A stretch of 64,000 nucleotides of DNA from Treponema sp. (GCA_016288205.1 JAEEYO010000052.1:39011-103010), one strand, 5' to 3'. Positions 8,360 through 18,686 are shown, numbered from the stretch's first letter. Program-made: numbers and translations. The notes: a model not told the origin generated them from the sequence alone.

Positions 8360-10459
8360 CTAGACTGTAAAGAGGTCTATCTGTCCACCGATTTTTTCGA
8401 TGGAGTCCTTCATTTGATTTGAGATATTGCTGAGTGACGCTCCTGTCTCATTGATGCGGTTGGCACCGGCGGACATTTCGGTCATACTCTGCTTGATTAC
8501 GGTTGAGGAATCCTTGAGCATACGCACTTCGCTCATAATTCTCTCGTTCTTTGCCTGCATTTCCTTTGAGGCCTTGCGGACATCCACGGTACTGTCGTTC
8601 ATGCCGCGGAGAGCCATGCCGATCTGCTTTGAGCCTGAGTTCTGCTCCTCCATGGCCGCCTTAATCTGTGCGACAAGCTCATCGGTCTCCTTGATTTTGC
8701 TGGACACCGCAGCGAATGCGTTACTTGACTCATTGGACGCGGACACAACCTCGGTGATGGAGTCCTTGATGTTGTTCAGCTGTTCACCGATTGTCTTTGA
8801 CTGCTGGCTTGAAGTCTCGGAAAGCTTACGGATCTCGTCAGCAACGACGCTGAATCCCTTACCGGCCTCTCCCGCGTGGGCAGCCTCAATAGCGGCGTTC
8901 ATAGCAAGAAGGTTTGTCTGCTCGGCTATGCTTGAGATTGCCTGGTTCGCCTCAACAAGCATCTCTGACTGGCTCTCGATCTGACGGATCCTGTCGTTAA
9001 CGTCCTGCTGCTTGTTGAACCCTGTCTGCGCGTTTGAAGAAAGAGACGAGAAGGACGCTGCCATTTTGTCCACGGATGTATTTACTGCGGAAATGTTTCC
9101 GATCATCTCCTCAACTGCTGTTGAAGCCTCGGACACACCCGCGCTCTGATTCTCAATCATGCTGTCAAGGCCCGTAATGCGCTTGGAGATTTCGTCTACG
9201 GCATCGGCAGTCTGGGAAACGGAGTTCACCTGGTTGTTCACCTGTGATGAAATGCCGTCGATATTCGCAAGAATCTCGGTGATAGCGGATGAGGTCTCGT
9301 GCGCGCTCGCTGACATGGAAGTACCGGCGGTCGCAAGGTCGTTCTTGGAAGACTTGAGCTCCTGAATCATCTTCTGCATCTTGTCAAGGAAGAGGTCGAA
9401 CGCAATGATCAGGTCTCCCATCTCGTCGCGGATGAAGAGCTTACAACGCTTGGTCAGATCAGCCTCACCGGTCTCCATCTCCTTGAGGAAGTTGGTTACG
9501 TTGTAGATACGCCACATGAGCCAGTTGATGAACTTGTAGCAGAGAATCATCAGGATGACGAACAGTCCGGCAAGAATGGAGATGCTCCAGATGAGGGTCT
9601 TTTTCGTGATATTTTTAACGACGGAAAGGGGCTTTGCAATGAAAATCATTCCCTTGACAGAACCGTCCTCATTCGCAAGAGGAGCGTAGGTCGTAAAATA
9701 CTCAACGCCCTTGATTGTGTTGCGTCCGTCATAACGCTTTCCCTTGTTAAGTACATGGTCAACAATGGCTTTGTTGTCAAGCTTCGTGTTGAGCATTCCC
9801 TTGAGTGTAGTGGAAACGCGTGTGTCACCGGCGAAAATCGTACAGTCAACGTTGTATCCGTTGGCCATTACGGTAACTAGATCTTCGGTAGTCAGGTCGT
9901 ATGCAGTGACCACAGTACCGACAACCTTGCCGTTGAATTTAACCGGAGCCGCATGTGTCATCGCTATGGGGGAGGAGCCTAGTGCCTCGTATGAAGATTT
10001 TGCCGTACCCTTCAATGCATTCTGGACGCTGTAAAGGGAAGAAAGATCTGTTCCTGCACTGATCTCATATCCACCGTTCTGGACGACCTTACCCTTTGCG
10101 TCGGTAATGGCGGCGAACTCAATGTCCATCTCATCACCAAGGAAGGCAATCTGGCTCTTGATTTTTGCGTTGTCTCCGTTCACAAGGCCGTCAATTACAT
10201 CCGGGCTGCGGGCGGAAGTCTGGGAGTAAGCTTTCAGGGTCCAGTCCCAGTCCACAAGAATACGCAGGGATCCGTTGTTATTGTGCTCGACCTCACTCTG
10301 GACGAAATCATCAAAGCCTTTTTCGAGCATTCCCAAAGAAATGGACAATGCCACGGCGGCCGTAGCTACCAAAACTCCCGCTATAATTCCAAGCAGCTTT
10401 ATCAGAATCGGAACATTTCGCTTTGCCTTGGTGTCAAAACGATCCAGCTCTTTTGCCAT
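8360..10459 (-). CDS. Methyl-accepting chemotaxis protein with periplasmic Cache-like sensor
   Basis: This 699-residue chemoreceptor has a first membrane helix at about 18-40, a periplasmic ligand domain of about 250 residues resembling Cache folds (FAAITDAKGKVVQNGGYE, then VVGTVVTAYDL), a second helix at about 290-312, a HAMP-like segment, and a long cytoplasmic coiled coil. The signalling tip [36 protein letters not shown] is intact. It relays ligand binding to CheA/CheW and so to the flagellar motor. A ribosome site GGAG precedes the ATG. The signalling half is nearly the same as in the adjacent chemoreceptor while the sensor differs, indicating duplication with sensor divergence. The ligand is unknown. 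Confidence 0.93.
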   Translation of the reverse strand: MAKELDRFDTKAKRNVPILIKLLGIIAGVLVATAAVALSISLGMLEKGFDDFVQSEVEHNNNGSLRILVDWDWTLKAYSQTSARSPDVIDGLVNGDNAKIKSQIAFLGDEMDIEFAAITDAKGKVVQNGGYEISAGTDLSSLYSVQNALKGTAKSSYEALGSSPIAMTHAAPVKFNGKVVGTVVTAYDLTTEDLVTVMANGYNVDCTIFAGDTRVSTTLKGMLNTKLDNKAIVDHVLNKGKRYDGRNTIKGVEYFTTYAPLANEDGSVKGMIFIAKPLSVVKNITKKTLIWSISILAGLFVILMILCYKFINWLMWRIYNVTNFLKEMETGEADLTKRCKLFIRDEMGDLIIAFDLFLDKMQKMIQELKSSKNDLATAGTSMSASAHETSSAITEILANIDGISSQVNNQVNSVSQTADAVDEISKRITGLDSMIENQSAGVSEASTAVEEMIGNISAVNTSVDKMAASFSSLSSNAQTGFNKQQDVNDRIRQIESQSEMLVEANQAISSIAEQTNLLAMNAAIEAAHAGEAGKGFSVVADEIRKLSETSSQQSKTIGEQLNNIKDSITEVVSASNESSNAFAAVSSKIKETDELVAQIKAAMEEQNSGSKQIGMALRGMNDSTVDVRKASKEMQAKNERIMSEVRMLKDSSTVIKQSMTEMSAGANRINETGASLSNISNQMKDSIEKIGGQIDLFTV

Positions 10460-10659
10460 AATCTTCTCCTTTATGATGCTTACCGAAGCAGCAAAAAATC
10501 AATTTGGCAGGTCAAATTCAATTTTGGAACCCCGCTGTTCTTTGATTATCGGAATCAAAACCTTACAGCCCCATTTAAAATTTCACCCAGCCGAAACTGA
10601 AAGTTAAGTTTTAGTATAACCCAGTAAGTGGAATATGTCAACAATTTTTCAATGGAGCA

Positions 10660-10712
10660 GCACCGGCGGAGCCAAAAGATACCGGCCAAGAGCAAATTTG
10701 ACCGGCATAGCT
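10660..10712. other. Long hairpin downstream of the second chemoreceptor gene
   Basis: CGGAGC (10667-10672) pairs with GCTCCG (about 10704-10709). A second paired segment, ATACCGG with CCGGCAT, lies inside it. On the minus strand it follows directly after the chemoreceptor stop and a T run, so it may act in termination or mRNA protection, but it lacks a proper T tail on that side. Confidence 0.35.
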
Positions 10713-10724
10713 CCGAAAAAAAAA

Positions 10725-12821
10725 TCACACCTTGAACAAATCTATCTGAGTACCGATCTTCTCGATGGAATCCTTAACTTTTCCTGAAATACTGTTCAAC
10801 GCGTTTCCTGTCTCATTGATTTTTCTCGCGCTCGCACTCATCTCGTCCATGCTGTTCTTCATGGTGATTGAGGAATCCTGCAGTCTCTTTATCTCGTCAA
10901 GAATCGCACTGTTTCCGGCGGACATTTCGGATGACGCGCTCCTTACCTCAAGGGTACTGTCGTTCATTCCGCTCAATGCCATGCTGATCTGGTGCGAGCC
11001 TGAGTTCTGCTCCTCCATGGCAGCCTTAATCTGCATGACAAGCTGGTCGGTGTCCTTGATTTTGTTCGAAACGGACTCAAATGCCTTGCTTGACTCGCTT
11101 GAAGCCTGAACCACATCCCTGATGGAGTCCTTGATGTTCTTGAGCTGGTCTCCGATGGTCTTTGACTGAACCGATGAGGTCTCGGACAATTTGCGAATCT
11201 CATCCGCGACAACGGAAAATCCCTTTCCCGCCTCACCCGCGTGCGCTGCCTCAATGGCGGCATTCATGGCAAGGAGGTTCGTCTGCTCTGCTATGGAAGC
11301 GATGGCTGAGTTTGCCTCGGCAAGCATCTGGCTCTGGCTCTCAATCTGCTGAATCCTTTCGTTCACGTCCTGCTGCTTTGAGTAACCGGAATTCGCCTCA
11401 GACCTCAGACTCTCAAATGAACGCGCCATTATGTCAACCGAGCCGTTTACCGACTTGATGTTTCCGATCATCTCCTCGATCGCGGAAGATGCGTCCGAAA
11501 CCCTCTCGCTCTGATTTTCGACCATGCGCTCAAGAGACGCTATATTGGAAGAAATCTCATGTACGGCACCGGCGGTCTCCTCAACGCAGGAACTCTGCTC
11601 GACAATCTGACCGTGCACATCCTCAATGCTAGCAAGAATCTGTGAGATGGCGGATGTCGTATCCTGTGCGGAAGCGTCCATGTCCTCACCCGCAATGCTG
11701 AGCTCATCCTTGGAATTCTTCACGTCCCGGATTATGTTCTGGAGTTTTTCGGCAAAAGTGTTGAATCCTGAAACCACCTGTCCGATCTCGTTGTCCGAGT
11801 GGATGTTTATGCGCTTGGTCAAATCCGCGTTTCCAGATGCGATTCCGTTGATTGTGTCCTTCACCAGCTGCAGGGGCCTGAGGGAGCGCACGAGCACGAA
11901 AACACCTATGGCAAGAATCATCACGAGAACGACCGTCCCGAAAAGAATCGTGTAATTTCTGATTGTGTTACCCAGAGCGTCAATGAGCTGCCCCGGAATG
12001 ACGAAGCCGAGTCCCCAGGGAGTGCCAGAGACCCTGCAGTAAACCATGAGATCCTGCTTGCTTCCGGTCCAACCCGTAATCCACGCGTTTCCGTTCTCTC
12101 CCGCGAGCATCCTTTTGGTAACGTCAACCAAATCCTTGTGTTCCTCATCCACGGCCAAAAGGAAGTTTCCTCCCTCCTCCGCAGCCGGATGGAAGATGAT
12201 CGCGCCGTTTCCATCAATCAGGAACTGCCACACTCCGTTCGGAACCTTGAGTTTTTTCACAGGCTCGGCAAGCACCTCATTTTTAATGACTCCGGCCACC
12301 ATGCCGAAAATATTGCCCTTCGCGTCTTTAAGCGCCGTTGCGACGTGAACTACCCTGTCGCCAGTAGTCTTTGAGACGACCGGATTGTCAATGAACCTTT
12401 CCTTTTTGTTCTGCACGATTTCCTGGAAATAATCGCGCTCCCTGATGTCGGTGCGTTTTCCCAAATCAGTGTAGGCAAGTCCGTTTGGTCCCGCAATCAT
12501 AATGTAGTCGAATTCCTTTGCCCGAAGATTAGCGTTTTGGGCAAGCCACTCACCCGCAAGGTCCACGTCTCCCGCTTCCATTACATCTGCGCCGGTATAC
12601 ACCTGAAGATCCTTGTAATAGCCCTCGACTATCTCCGAGAGCGTCGTATCCACGGAGTTTACCCAGCGAACATAGCTGTCAAGATTTTCGTTGCGTGAAT
12701 TAGTCTTCGCTATGCCCGAAAGCACGGAAACCTGAACGATTGTAAGAATGGCCACACCGACACCGATTATCGCGATGAGCCTAACCACAAGACTAGATGA
12801 TTTCTTTGCAATTCCTGCCAT
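10725..12821 (-). CDS. Methyl-accepting chemotaxis protein with dCache-like sensor
   Basis: This 698-residue chemoreceptor is a paralogue of the one at 8360-10459. It has a membrane helix near residues 10-35, a periplasmic double-Cache-like region ([26 protein letters not shown] and [24 protein letters not shown]), a second helix near 280-300, HAMP, and a cytoplasmic domain with the intact [23 protein letters not shown] tip. dCache sensors with the RDYF motif often bind small ligands such as amino acids. The ATG at 12821 is preceded by AGGAGG; a longer frame to 12935 is less likely. Confidence 0.92.
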   Translation of the reverse strand: MAGIAKKSSSLVVRLIAIIGVGVAILTIVQVSVLSGIAKTNSRNENLDSYVRWVNSVDTTLSEIVEGYYKDLQVYTGADVMEAGDVDLAGEWLAQNANLRAKEFDYIMIAGPNGLAYTDLGKRTDIRERDYFQEIVQNKKERFIDNPVVSKTTGDRVVHVATALKDAKGNIFGMVAGVIKNEVLAEPVKKLKVPNGVWQFLIDGNGAIIFHPAAEEGGNFLLAVDEEHKDLVDVTKRMLAGENGNAWITGWTGSKQDLMVYCRVSGTPWGLGFVIPGQLIDALGNTIRNYTILFGTVVLVMILAIGVFVLVRSLRPLQLVKDTINGIASGNADLTKRINIHSDNEIGQVVSGFNTFAEKLQNIIRDVKNSKDELSIAGEDMDASAQDTTSAISQILASIEDVHGQIVEQSSCVEETAGAVHEISSNIASLERMVENQSERVSDASSAIEEMIGNIKSVNGSVDIMARSFESLRSEANSGYSKQQDVNERIQQIESQSQMLAEANSAIASIAEQTNLLAMNAAIEAAHAGEAGKGFSVVADEIRKLSETSSVQSKTIGDQLKNIKDSIRDVVQASSESSKAFESVSNKIKDTDQLVMQIKAAMEEQNSGSHQISMALSGMNDSTLEVRSASSEMSAGNSAILDEIKRLQDSSITMKNSMDEMSASARKINETGNALNSISGKVKDSIEKIGTQIDLFKV

Positions 12822-13155
12822 TGTTGATTCCTCCTGAACCATGCCCTTCAGTTTTCCTGATTTTGGACGCACGGTTATAACGTTATAATTGAAGGAACTT
12901 TTTAACTTAACGGCACATACAAATCCCTCTCTCAATGATTCAATGTGTCAAATCAGACCCGAAAACCGCCATATCAATTTCCGGCCACGGAACCTCATAA
13001 AATTTATGATAGCACAGGATTTCAAAATACGCAAGAAAAAAAATTAAGATTTCAGATTTTCTAAAAAAACATTCATATAATATAGAAGAAAATCATCAAA
13101 AAACTATGAAATTTCCAGAATATATGATAGAATAACTGGCGGAGATATTTTTATT
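12822..13155. other. Divergent intergenic region between chemoreceptor and cyclase genes
   Basis: This 334-bp region separates two divergently read signalling genes. It is A+T-rich near the cyclase. It contains a perfect 14-bp palindrome TTATAACGTTATAA at 12875-12888, about 55 bp upstream of the chemoreceptor start, which could be an operator. A TAGAAT box lies near 13128 before the cyclase. I found no convincing flagellar-type (sigma-28) promoter and no gene. Confidence 0.35.
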
Positions 13156-14529
13156 ATGACGATAAATCTCAAAGAAAAAACTCTGGCATTTCTTTCTTTC
13201 ATCGCCCTGCTGATTACGCTGAACGCCGCATATTCCGCTCTGAACAGAATTCTGCTGAACGAGGAGAAAAGCCGCTACAGTTACATGGCCAGAAACCAGG
13301 CGAACTACATCGCGAGCTGCATAGACAAAGTTGTGGTGCGCACATATACCCTGCGCGAGATGGTGAACGAGAACGACGGCGGCTCTGATTTTTTCGACAA
13401 GGTTTCCGAGACGATTTTTCAGTCCGTCCTGAGGGACACCGGAATAACGCTCAAAAACATCACGCTGGCTCCGGGCGGCACAGTGGAAAAAGTCTATCCG
13501 ATCGCAGGAAACGAGTCCTTCATAGGCTTCCATTACACCGACGAGTCCATGCCGGGAAACAAGGAGGCCATTGAGGCCTACAGAACATCACGCACGCTGC
13601 TGACGAACCCCTTCAATCTGGTTCAGGGAGGATTCGGAATGGCGGCAAGGACACCGGTTTTCCTAAAAAGGGACGGAAACGATGAATTCTGGGGACTTGT
13701 CGCCGCGACAATGGATTTCTCGGATCTGCTAAAGACATTCAGCTTCGAAAACTTCGACAAAATCAACATAAACTACAGGCTCTGGTATGAGGACGACAAC
13801 GGAAATCCTGTAGTGCTTCATCAAAGCGACGGGGAGCTTGTGGACTCAATCACGGAGGAAGTGAGCATCTTCAACCTGAAATGGAATCTTGAGCTTGCGC
13901 CGGAAAAGGGCTGGGTCAACAGAAAGCTGAACAATCTTATCCGCGCGACGATTTTTGTCGTCTCCACGCTTTTTGCCCTGATGCTTCTGCTCGTGTTCCG
14001 AATACGGCGGGACGGAAACATCATGCGCTCCCTTGCGGAACATGACAACCTGACGAAATGCTACTCACGCTACTACATGAATTCCTCGATGATTGACATA
14101 AAAGACGGCTCGTGGAAGGACCCGGAGGCAAACTACTCCATAGTGATTGTGGACGTGGACAATTTCAAGCAGGTGAACGACACTTACGGACATTTTACCG
14201 GCGACCGGGCACTGATTTCCATAGCACGAATCCTGCAGAAAAGCCTTGAGAACCCGAAAAAGGACCGCGTCATAAGGTTCGGCGGCGACGAGTTCCTGAT
14301 TTTCTACAGTAACGTGGAAAAGAACGACCTGAGAATCAAATTCCAGCAGATTCTTTCGGAAGTAAGCCGTATTAAATTCGATGACATTCCGGAACTGAGG
14401 CTCGGAGTAAGCATAGGAGCCGCCATAGCAAGCGACAAGGCATGCACATATCAGGTGCTGATGAAGACTGCGGATGAAAATCTCTACAAAGTGAAGGAAA
14501 ACGGACGCAACGGATTCTCTTTCGAGTGA
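13156..14529 (+). CDS. Membrane diguanylate cyclase with extracytoplasmic sensor
   Basis: This 457-residue protein has a membrane helix at about 10-30, an extracytoplasmic CHASE-like sensor (about 35-260), a second helix at about 265-285, and a C-terminal GGDEF domain. The catalytic motif RFGGDEFLIF is intact, as are DVDNFKQVNDTYGH and the preceding Mg-binding Asp, so it should make cyclic-di-GMP from GTP. The usual product-inhibition motif RxxD five residues upstream reads PKKD, so allosteric feedback is probably lost. The start follows GGAG. The gene is divergent from the chemoreceptor genes. The sensed ligand is unknown. Confidence 0.9.
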   Translation: MTINLKEKTLAFLSFIALLITLNAAYSALNRILLNEEKSRYSYMARNQANYIASCIDKVVVRTYTLREMVNENDGGSDFFDKVSETIFQSVLRDTGITLKNITLAPGGTVEKVYPIAGNESFIGFHYTDESMPGNKEAIEAYRTSRTLLTNPFNLVQGGFGMAARTPVFLKRDGNDEFWGLVAATMDFSDLLKTFSFENFDKININYRLWYEDDNGNPVVLHQSDGELVDSITEEVSIFNLKWNLELAPEKGWVNRKLNNLIRATIFVVSTLFALMLLLVFRIRRDGNIMRSLAEHDNLTKCYSRYYMNSSMIDIKDGSWKDPEANYSIVIVDVDNFKQVNDTYGHFTGDRALISIARILQKSLENPKKDRVIRFGGDEFLIFYSNVEKNDLRIKFQQILSEVSRIKFDDIPELRLGVSIGAAIASDKACTYQVLMKTADENLYKVKENGRNGFSFE

Positions 14530-14573
14530 GAGCGGTTTCAAGGGCATCAAGAAAAAAACAAGGCCCCGCCGGT

Positions 14574-14618
14574 CAATGAAAGCTCATCAAGCGACGGAGC
14601 CAAAAGACTCATTGTTTT
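14574..14618 (+). terminator. Probable terminator after the cyclase gene
   Basis: CAATGA (14574-14579) pairs with TCATTG (14609-14614). An inner GCTC/GAGC pair lies at 14582-14585 and 14597-14600, and TTTT follows. Confidence 0.5.
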
Positions 14619-14642
14619 CGCATTACTGCAAGATCAAGCCAG

Positions 14643-16091
14643 CTACCAAATCTTATTCAGGCTCGCATAGTCAAGGAGTCTCGGAGTTCCGTTTGAATCC
14701 GTGACCAAAAGGCCCGCGCTGATCTCATACAATGGCGTGGAAGGACTTACGGCAAGTTCGCTCTGGCTCAAAAGCTTGAGGTTCTTGTCGAAAGAAGCGA
14801 CCACATACTTGCCGCCCTCTCCCTGAATCACCACGTAATAATTGTTGCCGTGGGAAAGGAACTCGGTGTTCTCGGAAAGCACCTGCTCACTCTGTTTCCT
14901 GAGCTCCAGTGTCTCGGAATCAATAAGGCAGAGACGGATTGCTGAATGTCCGTCGTTCACGCCGCACACCGCAAGGAACATCGTATCGTAGAGGTTTGTG
15001 CTTCCCTCGTAGTCCAAAGTGATGTTATTTACTATATATACTGTCTTTCCCTTGATCTGCTTCATGGGTGAGCGGAGGATGATGTCTCCGTTCTTTCCGT
15101 CCACGGTAATCAGAGTGTAAAGGTCGCGTGAACCGTCCACAACGAAGAGTCCGGTAAGATAGGATGACTTGTCCACCACAGGAACTGCCTCGCCGTTAAG
15201 GATTGCCTTGTCAGCCTCAATAGCCTGGCTTTCCTTTCTGACTTCCATATTCTTGCGGTCGGCAATCTTCTGCTCCTCGCTTGAGACTGCGGCGGCCTGC
15301 TTCGCTTCCTCGACGTTTCCTTCCTTGCGTTCCTGGGCAGCTTCCTTCTGGGCTTCATGAGCACGTTCCGCGGCATCGGCGGCTTCCCTTTCCTTGATGT
15401 CGGTCATGTTCTCGCGGACCTCAATGGCCTTGTCCTCTTCCTGCCTCATCGCCTCAATTACCTTGTCATCGGTGATTGTAGTGGTGTCGACGACGGAAAG
15501 TCCTGCCTGCATACTGTTCAGCGGGATGACAATCTGGGTCTTGCCTGCCCAGTCCTCCCAGTTTGTGCTGAGTCCCACCTTGTCCGCATCTAGATAGGCG
15601 ACTACAGCGGGCTTATATCTTTCCTGGAAGACGGAAATCTGATTGCGGTAAACGGCGTTGTAGACGGTTACGAAAGTTGCGATTGTCTCGGCATCCTCAC
15701 GGTTATAATCATAGGCCGCCTGCAAAAATCCCGTGACGATCCTGCGGAGGTTCTTGATGTGGTCAACCCCGGCGTTCTCGTTCAGGACCAGAATATCAGC
15801 GTCACGACCTTCGGCGACAGAAGGATCCACCACGTGAATCAGACTGTACTTTGCTTTCGGCTCGTAGTATTCTGTCAAATCAACGTCCTGGGCAACATGG
15901 CGGCCAAGTCCCGCACCGATGTTCACAATGGCTTCGGCCGTATCAATGTGGGCGTGAGGTCCACCGTAGTTCTCAAACTTTACGGAATCGACGGAACCCG
16001 ACACCTGCAATTCCACCTCATCAACATTTACGGCAAAGGACGAAAAGACCAGTGTCGCAGTCATAATCAGTGCACAGATTATTTTTTTCAT
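14643..16091 (-). CDS. P83/100-family spirochaete antigen
   Basis: This 482-residue secreted protein has a signal peptide (about 1-20, ending SSFAVN). The N-terminal domain (VDEVELQVSGSVDSVKFENYGGPHAHIDTAEAI and NIGAGLG) is typical of the P83/100 antigens of Borrelia and Treponema. A Lys/Glu/Ala-rich coiled coil covers about residues 205-300 (KEREAADAAERAHEAQKEAAQERK). A C-terminal beta-rich domain follows. The family is spirochaete-specific, periplasmic or surface-associated, and of unknown biochemical role. This gene is the strongest taxonomic marker in the window. A TGG-TATAAT extended -10 lies upstream. Confidence 0.85.
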   Translation of the reverse strand: MKKIICALIMTATLVFSSFAVNVDEVELQVSGSVDSVKFENYGGPHAHIDTAEAIVNIGAGLGRHVAQDVDLTEYYEPKAKYSLIHVVDPSVAEGRDADILVLNENAGVDHIKNLRRIVTGFLQAAYDYNREDAETIATFVTVYNAVYRNQISVFQERYKPAVVAYLDADKVGLSTNWEDWAGKTQIVIPLNSMQAGLSVVDTTTITDDKVIEAMRQEEDKAIEVRENMTDIKEREAADAAERAHEAQKEAAQERKEGNVEEAKQAAAVSSEEQKIADRKNMEVRKESQAIEADKAILNGEAVPVVDKSSYLTGLFVVDGSRDLYTLITVDGKNGDIILRSPMKQIKGKTVYIVNNITLDYEGSTNLYDTMFLAVCGVNDGHSAIRLCLIDSETLELRKQSEQVLSENTEFLSHGNNYYVVIQGEGGKYVVASFDKNLKLLSQSELAVSPSTPLYEISAGLLVTDSNGTPRLLDYASLNKIW

Positions 16092-16188
16092 ACTTCTTCC
16101 TTTATTAAGTTTATATAAAATTATACCAAAAGCACAATATTATTTATAGTATGGAAATGGGAATTTCCAAATATTTTTTTGAACCGAA

Positions 16189-16404
16189 TCAGTATCCGGG
16201 CTGAATTATGGTGTTCGGGTCCGCAATCACTTTGTCGTAGACCTTTTCCTTCCACTCCTCCTGGGGAACATCGACAACGCTCACGGAAAAATGCGCCTTT
16301 TCACGGTTGAGTTCCTTCGAGGCGGCATCAAGGACAGCTTCGGCAAGACGCTTTTTGATTTCCTCACTGCGTCCGGGATACATTTGAATCGTAATATGCG
16401 GCAT
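16189..16404 (-). CDS. 4-oxalocrotonate tautomerase-family protein
   Basis: This 71-residue protein begins MPHITIQMYPGRSEEIKKRL, giving the catalytic Pro as residue 1 after Met removal, with the usual arginine/lysine-rich helix. The length fits the short tautomerase subunits, which assemble as hexamers and interconvert enol and keto forms of small acids. The C-terminal half (VSVVDVPQEEWKEKVYDKVI) is also family-like. The ATG follows AGGAG. The natural substrate is unknown, and no aromatic degradation genes are nearby. Confidence 0.88.
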   Translation of the reverse strand: MPHITIQMYPGRSEEIKKRLAEAVLDAASKELNREKAHFSVSVVDVPQEEWKEKVYDKVIADPNTIIQPGY

Positions 16405-16521
16405 ATAGACTCCTAAATCATTCTAAGAATTTATTTTATTTTCTTCTATTAATAATAGCACAGTTTTATAAATTTGCCACAAAAAACATTATGAATTACG
16501 TTAAATTTTATAAGGTCAAAA

Positions 16522-16666
16522 GTCGAGTTTTTTGAAATATATGCAAAATTGGTGTAAGCGAGGTTCCTGAGGGAAAAAACATCTGCACAAGCGTAGCGCG
16601 GAAGCCGTTTTTTCACGCAGGGTTCTCGCTGAAAATCAATTTTTATTTTATGCGATGAAACTCGAC
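16522..16666. repeat. Nested inverted-repeat element
   Basis: GTCGAGTTT (16522-16530) and AAACTCGAC (16658-16666) form a perfect 9-bp inverted repeat 127 bp apart. Inside it AGCGAG (16557-16562) pairs with CTCGCT (16625-16630). The rest of the 16405-16736 gap holds the GH127 promoter and A+T-rich DNA. The element could be a miniature inverted-repeat element or a structured RNA. Confidence 0.4.
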
Positions 16667-16684
16667 ATTTAGCCCATAAATAAA

Positions 16685-16713
16685 TTGACAATGGCAAAAT
16701 GCGGCAATATAAT
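16685..16713 (+). promoter_or_regulatory. Consensus promoter of the GH127 gene
   Basis: TTGACA (16685-16690) and TATAAT (16708-16713) are a perfect consensus pair with a 17-bp spacer. GGAGG lies at 16727-16731 before the ATG. Confidence 0.85.
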
Positions 16714-16736
16714 TCTGAAATAAGACGGAGGATTTC

Positions 16737-18665
16737 ATGAAGATTCAAAATCAAATCAGGCAGGAAGCGTTCAAGCCCAGGGACGGATTCATAAAGAGCT
16801 ACCAGGAGCTGATAAAAAGGACGGTCATTCCGTATCAGTATGACGTGCTCTGGGACAAAGCCGAGGGAAACACGGAAAAAAGCCATGTGGTGAAAAATTT
16901 CATCAACGCGGGAAAGGCCGTTGCGGGCGAGGATACCGACGACGGATTTTACGGCATGGTCTTTCAGGACAGCGACGCCGCGAAGTGGATTGAGGCCGTG
17001 GCATATTCTCTCTCGATTTTCCCGGACGCAGAGCTTGAGAAATCCGCCGATGAGCTGATTGAAATTATTGCGCGCGCACAGGACAAGGACGGCTACCTTG
17101 ACACATATTTTACAATCAAGGACAAGGACAAACGCTGGTCGAACCTTTGCGAGGGACATGAGCTTTACTGTTCCGGTCACATGATTGAGGCTGCCTGCGC
17201 TTATGCTGAGACCACAGGAAAAACCAAGCTTCTTGACGTGATGCGGAAAAACGTGGAGTGCATTCACCGTGTTTTTCTTGAGGGCGATGATTTTCACAGA
17301 AAGGCGGTTCCGGGACATCCCGAGGTGGAGCTTGCCCTGATGAAGATGTACAGGCTGACCGGGGATAAAAAATGCCTTGAGCTTGCGTCTCATTTTGTGG
17401 ACGAGCGCGGAAAGGATCCTGAGTATTATAAGAAGGAAGTTGCGAGAAGAGACTGGAGCGTATGGGGAAGCGACGGTGCGGACTCAGCCTACATGCAGGC
17501 TCATCTTCCGGTAAGGGAGCAGGAGGACGCAAAGGGTCATGCGGTTCGTGCAGTCTATCTTTACACTGCAATGGCTGATCTTGCGTCTGAAATCAATGAC
17601 GAGAAACTGACCGAGGCATGCAGAAGACTTTGGAAGAGCATTACGGAACGACAGAGCTACGTGAGCGGAGGAATCGGATCGACGAATCTTGGGGAAGCCT
17701 TTACCGTGGACTACGACCTTCCTTCCGACACAGCCTACTGCGAGACCTGCGCCGCCATAGGACTCATGTTCTTTGCCTCAAGGATGCTTGAGATGGACGT
17801 GGACAGAAGCTATTCCGACCAGATGGAAAAATCCTTCTATAATGCGGTGCTCGCCGGAATGCAGCTTGACGGAAAGAGATTCTTCTATGTAAATCCGCTT
17901 GAGGTGATTCCGGGAATCTCCGGTGTGGCTCCGACGCACAAACACACTCTGCCCCAGAGACCCACATGGTATGCCTGTGCCTGCTGCCCGCCGAACGTCG
18001 CAAGGCTGCTCTCATCTTTCGGCAAATATGCCTACGGTGAGAATGAGTCCACGGTGTTCTGCCATCTCTTTGCGGCGGGAGAAATCAGCTTCCAGAACGG
18101 ACTTAAAATCAAATGCGACACGCTTTACCCGGATGGATTTGCAATCAGCTACGAGATTTTGGAAGGAAAAAAGAAAATTGCCATAAGGATTCCGTCTTGG
18201 AGCAAATCTTTCGCGCTTACAAAAAATGATGAGCCGCTTCAGTTCACCATGGAAAAAGGATATGCCTATCTCGACGTTAAAGCAGGAGACCGCGTGAAAC
18301 TTGATCTGGATGAAAGCCCTTACCGAGTGTACCCATCCGCGAAGGTTCCGGCCCTTTCAAATCAGGTCGCAATCTTCCGGGGGCCAGTCCTTTACTGCGG
18401 GGAGGGAGCCGACAATGACGGAGACACAATCTCCCTCAGGATGATCCGGGATGGAAAAATCAGCGATGAAGGAAAAATCCCCGGCCTTGAGATTCAGAGT
18501 CCCATGCTGAGCGCGGAAGGAATGAGACAGATGCCGCAGGAAGAGCTATATTCAAGCAAGAGACCGGAATACGAGCTAAAGAAAATCAAGCTGATTCCAT
18601 ACTTCGCATGGGGAAACCGTGGAGAAAATCAGATGAGGGTCTGGTTCCCGGAGATGCAGAAGTAG
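16737..18665 (+). CDS. GH127 (DUF1680) beta-L-arabinofuranosidase-like glycosidase
   Basis: This 642-residue cytoplasmic enzyme (no signal peptide) matches glycoside hydrolase family 127. An (alpha/alpha)6 barrel covers about residues 60-430, with C-terminal beta domains. The zinc- and nucleophile-bearing residues typical of the family are visible as AYCETCAAIG (Glu-x-Cys) and YACACCPPNVARL (Cys-Cys). Family members remove beta-L-arabinofuranose from plant glycans and glycopeptides using a Cys nucleophile. It is a single gene with a perfect promoter. A substrate transporter is not adjacent. The exact sugar specificity is inferred; the related GH146 is an alternative. Confidence 0.9.
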   Translation: MKIQNQIRQEAFKPRDGFIKSYQELIKRTVIPYQYDVLWDKAEGNTEKSHVVKNFINAGKAVAGEDTDDGFYGMVFQDSDAAKWIEAVAYSLSIFPDAELEKSADELIEIIARAQDKDGYLDTYFTIKDKDKRWSNLCEGHELYCSGHMIEAACAYAETTGKTKLLDVMRKNVECIHRVFLEGDDFHRKAVPGHPEVELALMKMYRLTGDKKCLELASHFVDERGKDPEYYKKEVARRDWSVWGSDGADSAYMQAHLPVREQEDAKGHAVRAVYLYTAMADLASEINDEKLTEACRRLWKSITERQSYVSGGIGSTNLGEAFTVDYDLPSDTAYCETCAAIGLMFFASRMLEMDVDRSYSDQMEKSFYNAVLAGMQLDGKRFFYVNPLEVIPGISGVAPTHKHTLPQRPTWYACACCPPNVARLLSSFGKYAYGENESTVFCHLFAAGEISFQNGLKIKCDTLYPDGFAISYEILEGKKKIAIRIPSWSKSFALTKNDEPLQFTMEKGYAYLDVKAGDRVKLDLDESPYRVYPSAKVPALSNQVAIFRGPVLYCGEGADNDGDTISLRMIRDGKISDEGKIPGLEIQSPMLSAEGMRQMPQEELYSSKRPEYELKKIKLIPYFAWGNRGENQMRVWFPEMQK

Positions 18666-18686
18666 GTCACCGCTTTAAGCAAATCC

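Noticed and set aside
10460..10724. Sigma-28 (flagellar) promoters for the chemoreceptor genes
   Set aside because: A CCGATAA-like word occurs upstream of the first receptor, but no TAAA box is found at the right spacing.
10667..14607. A 13-base word shared at 10667 and 14595 downstream of two signalling genes
   Set aside because: Words of this length are expected to recur by chance in 64 kb, and the flanks do not match.
14590..14620. Cyclic-di-GMP riboswitch near the cyclase gene
   Set aside because: The GEMM core is missing; the bases fit a terminator hairpin instead. The region is downstream, not upstream, of the cyclase.
16449..17393. A 314-codon open frame on the minus strand across the GH127 gene
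   Set aside because: It lies antisense to a clearly conserved gene and its promoter, and its product has no recognisable domain.
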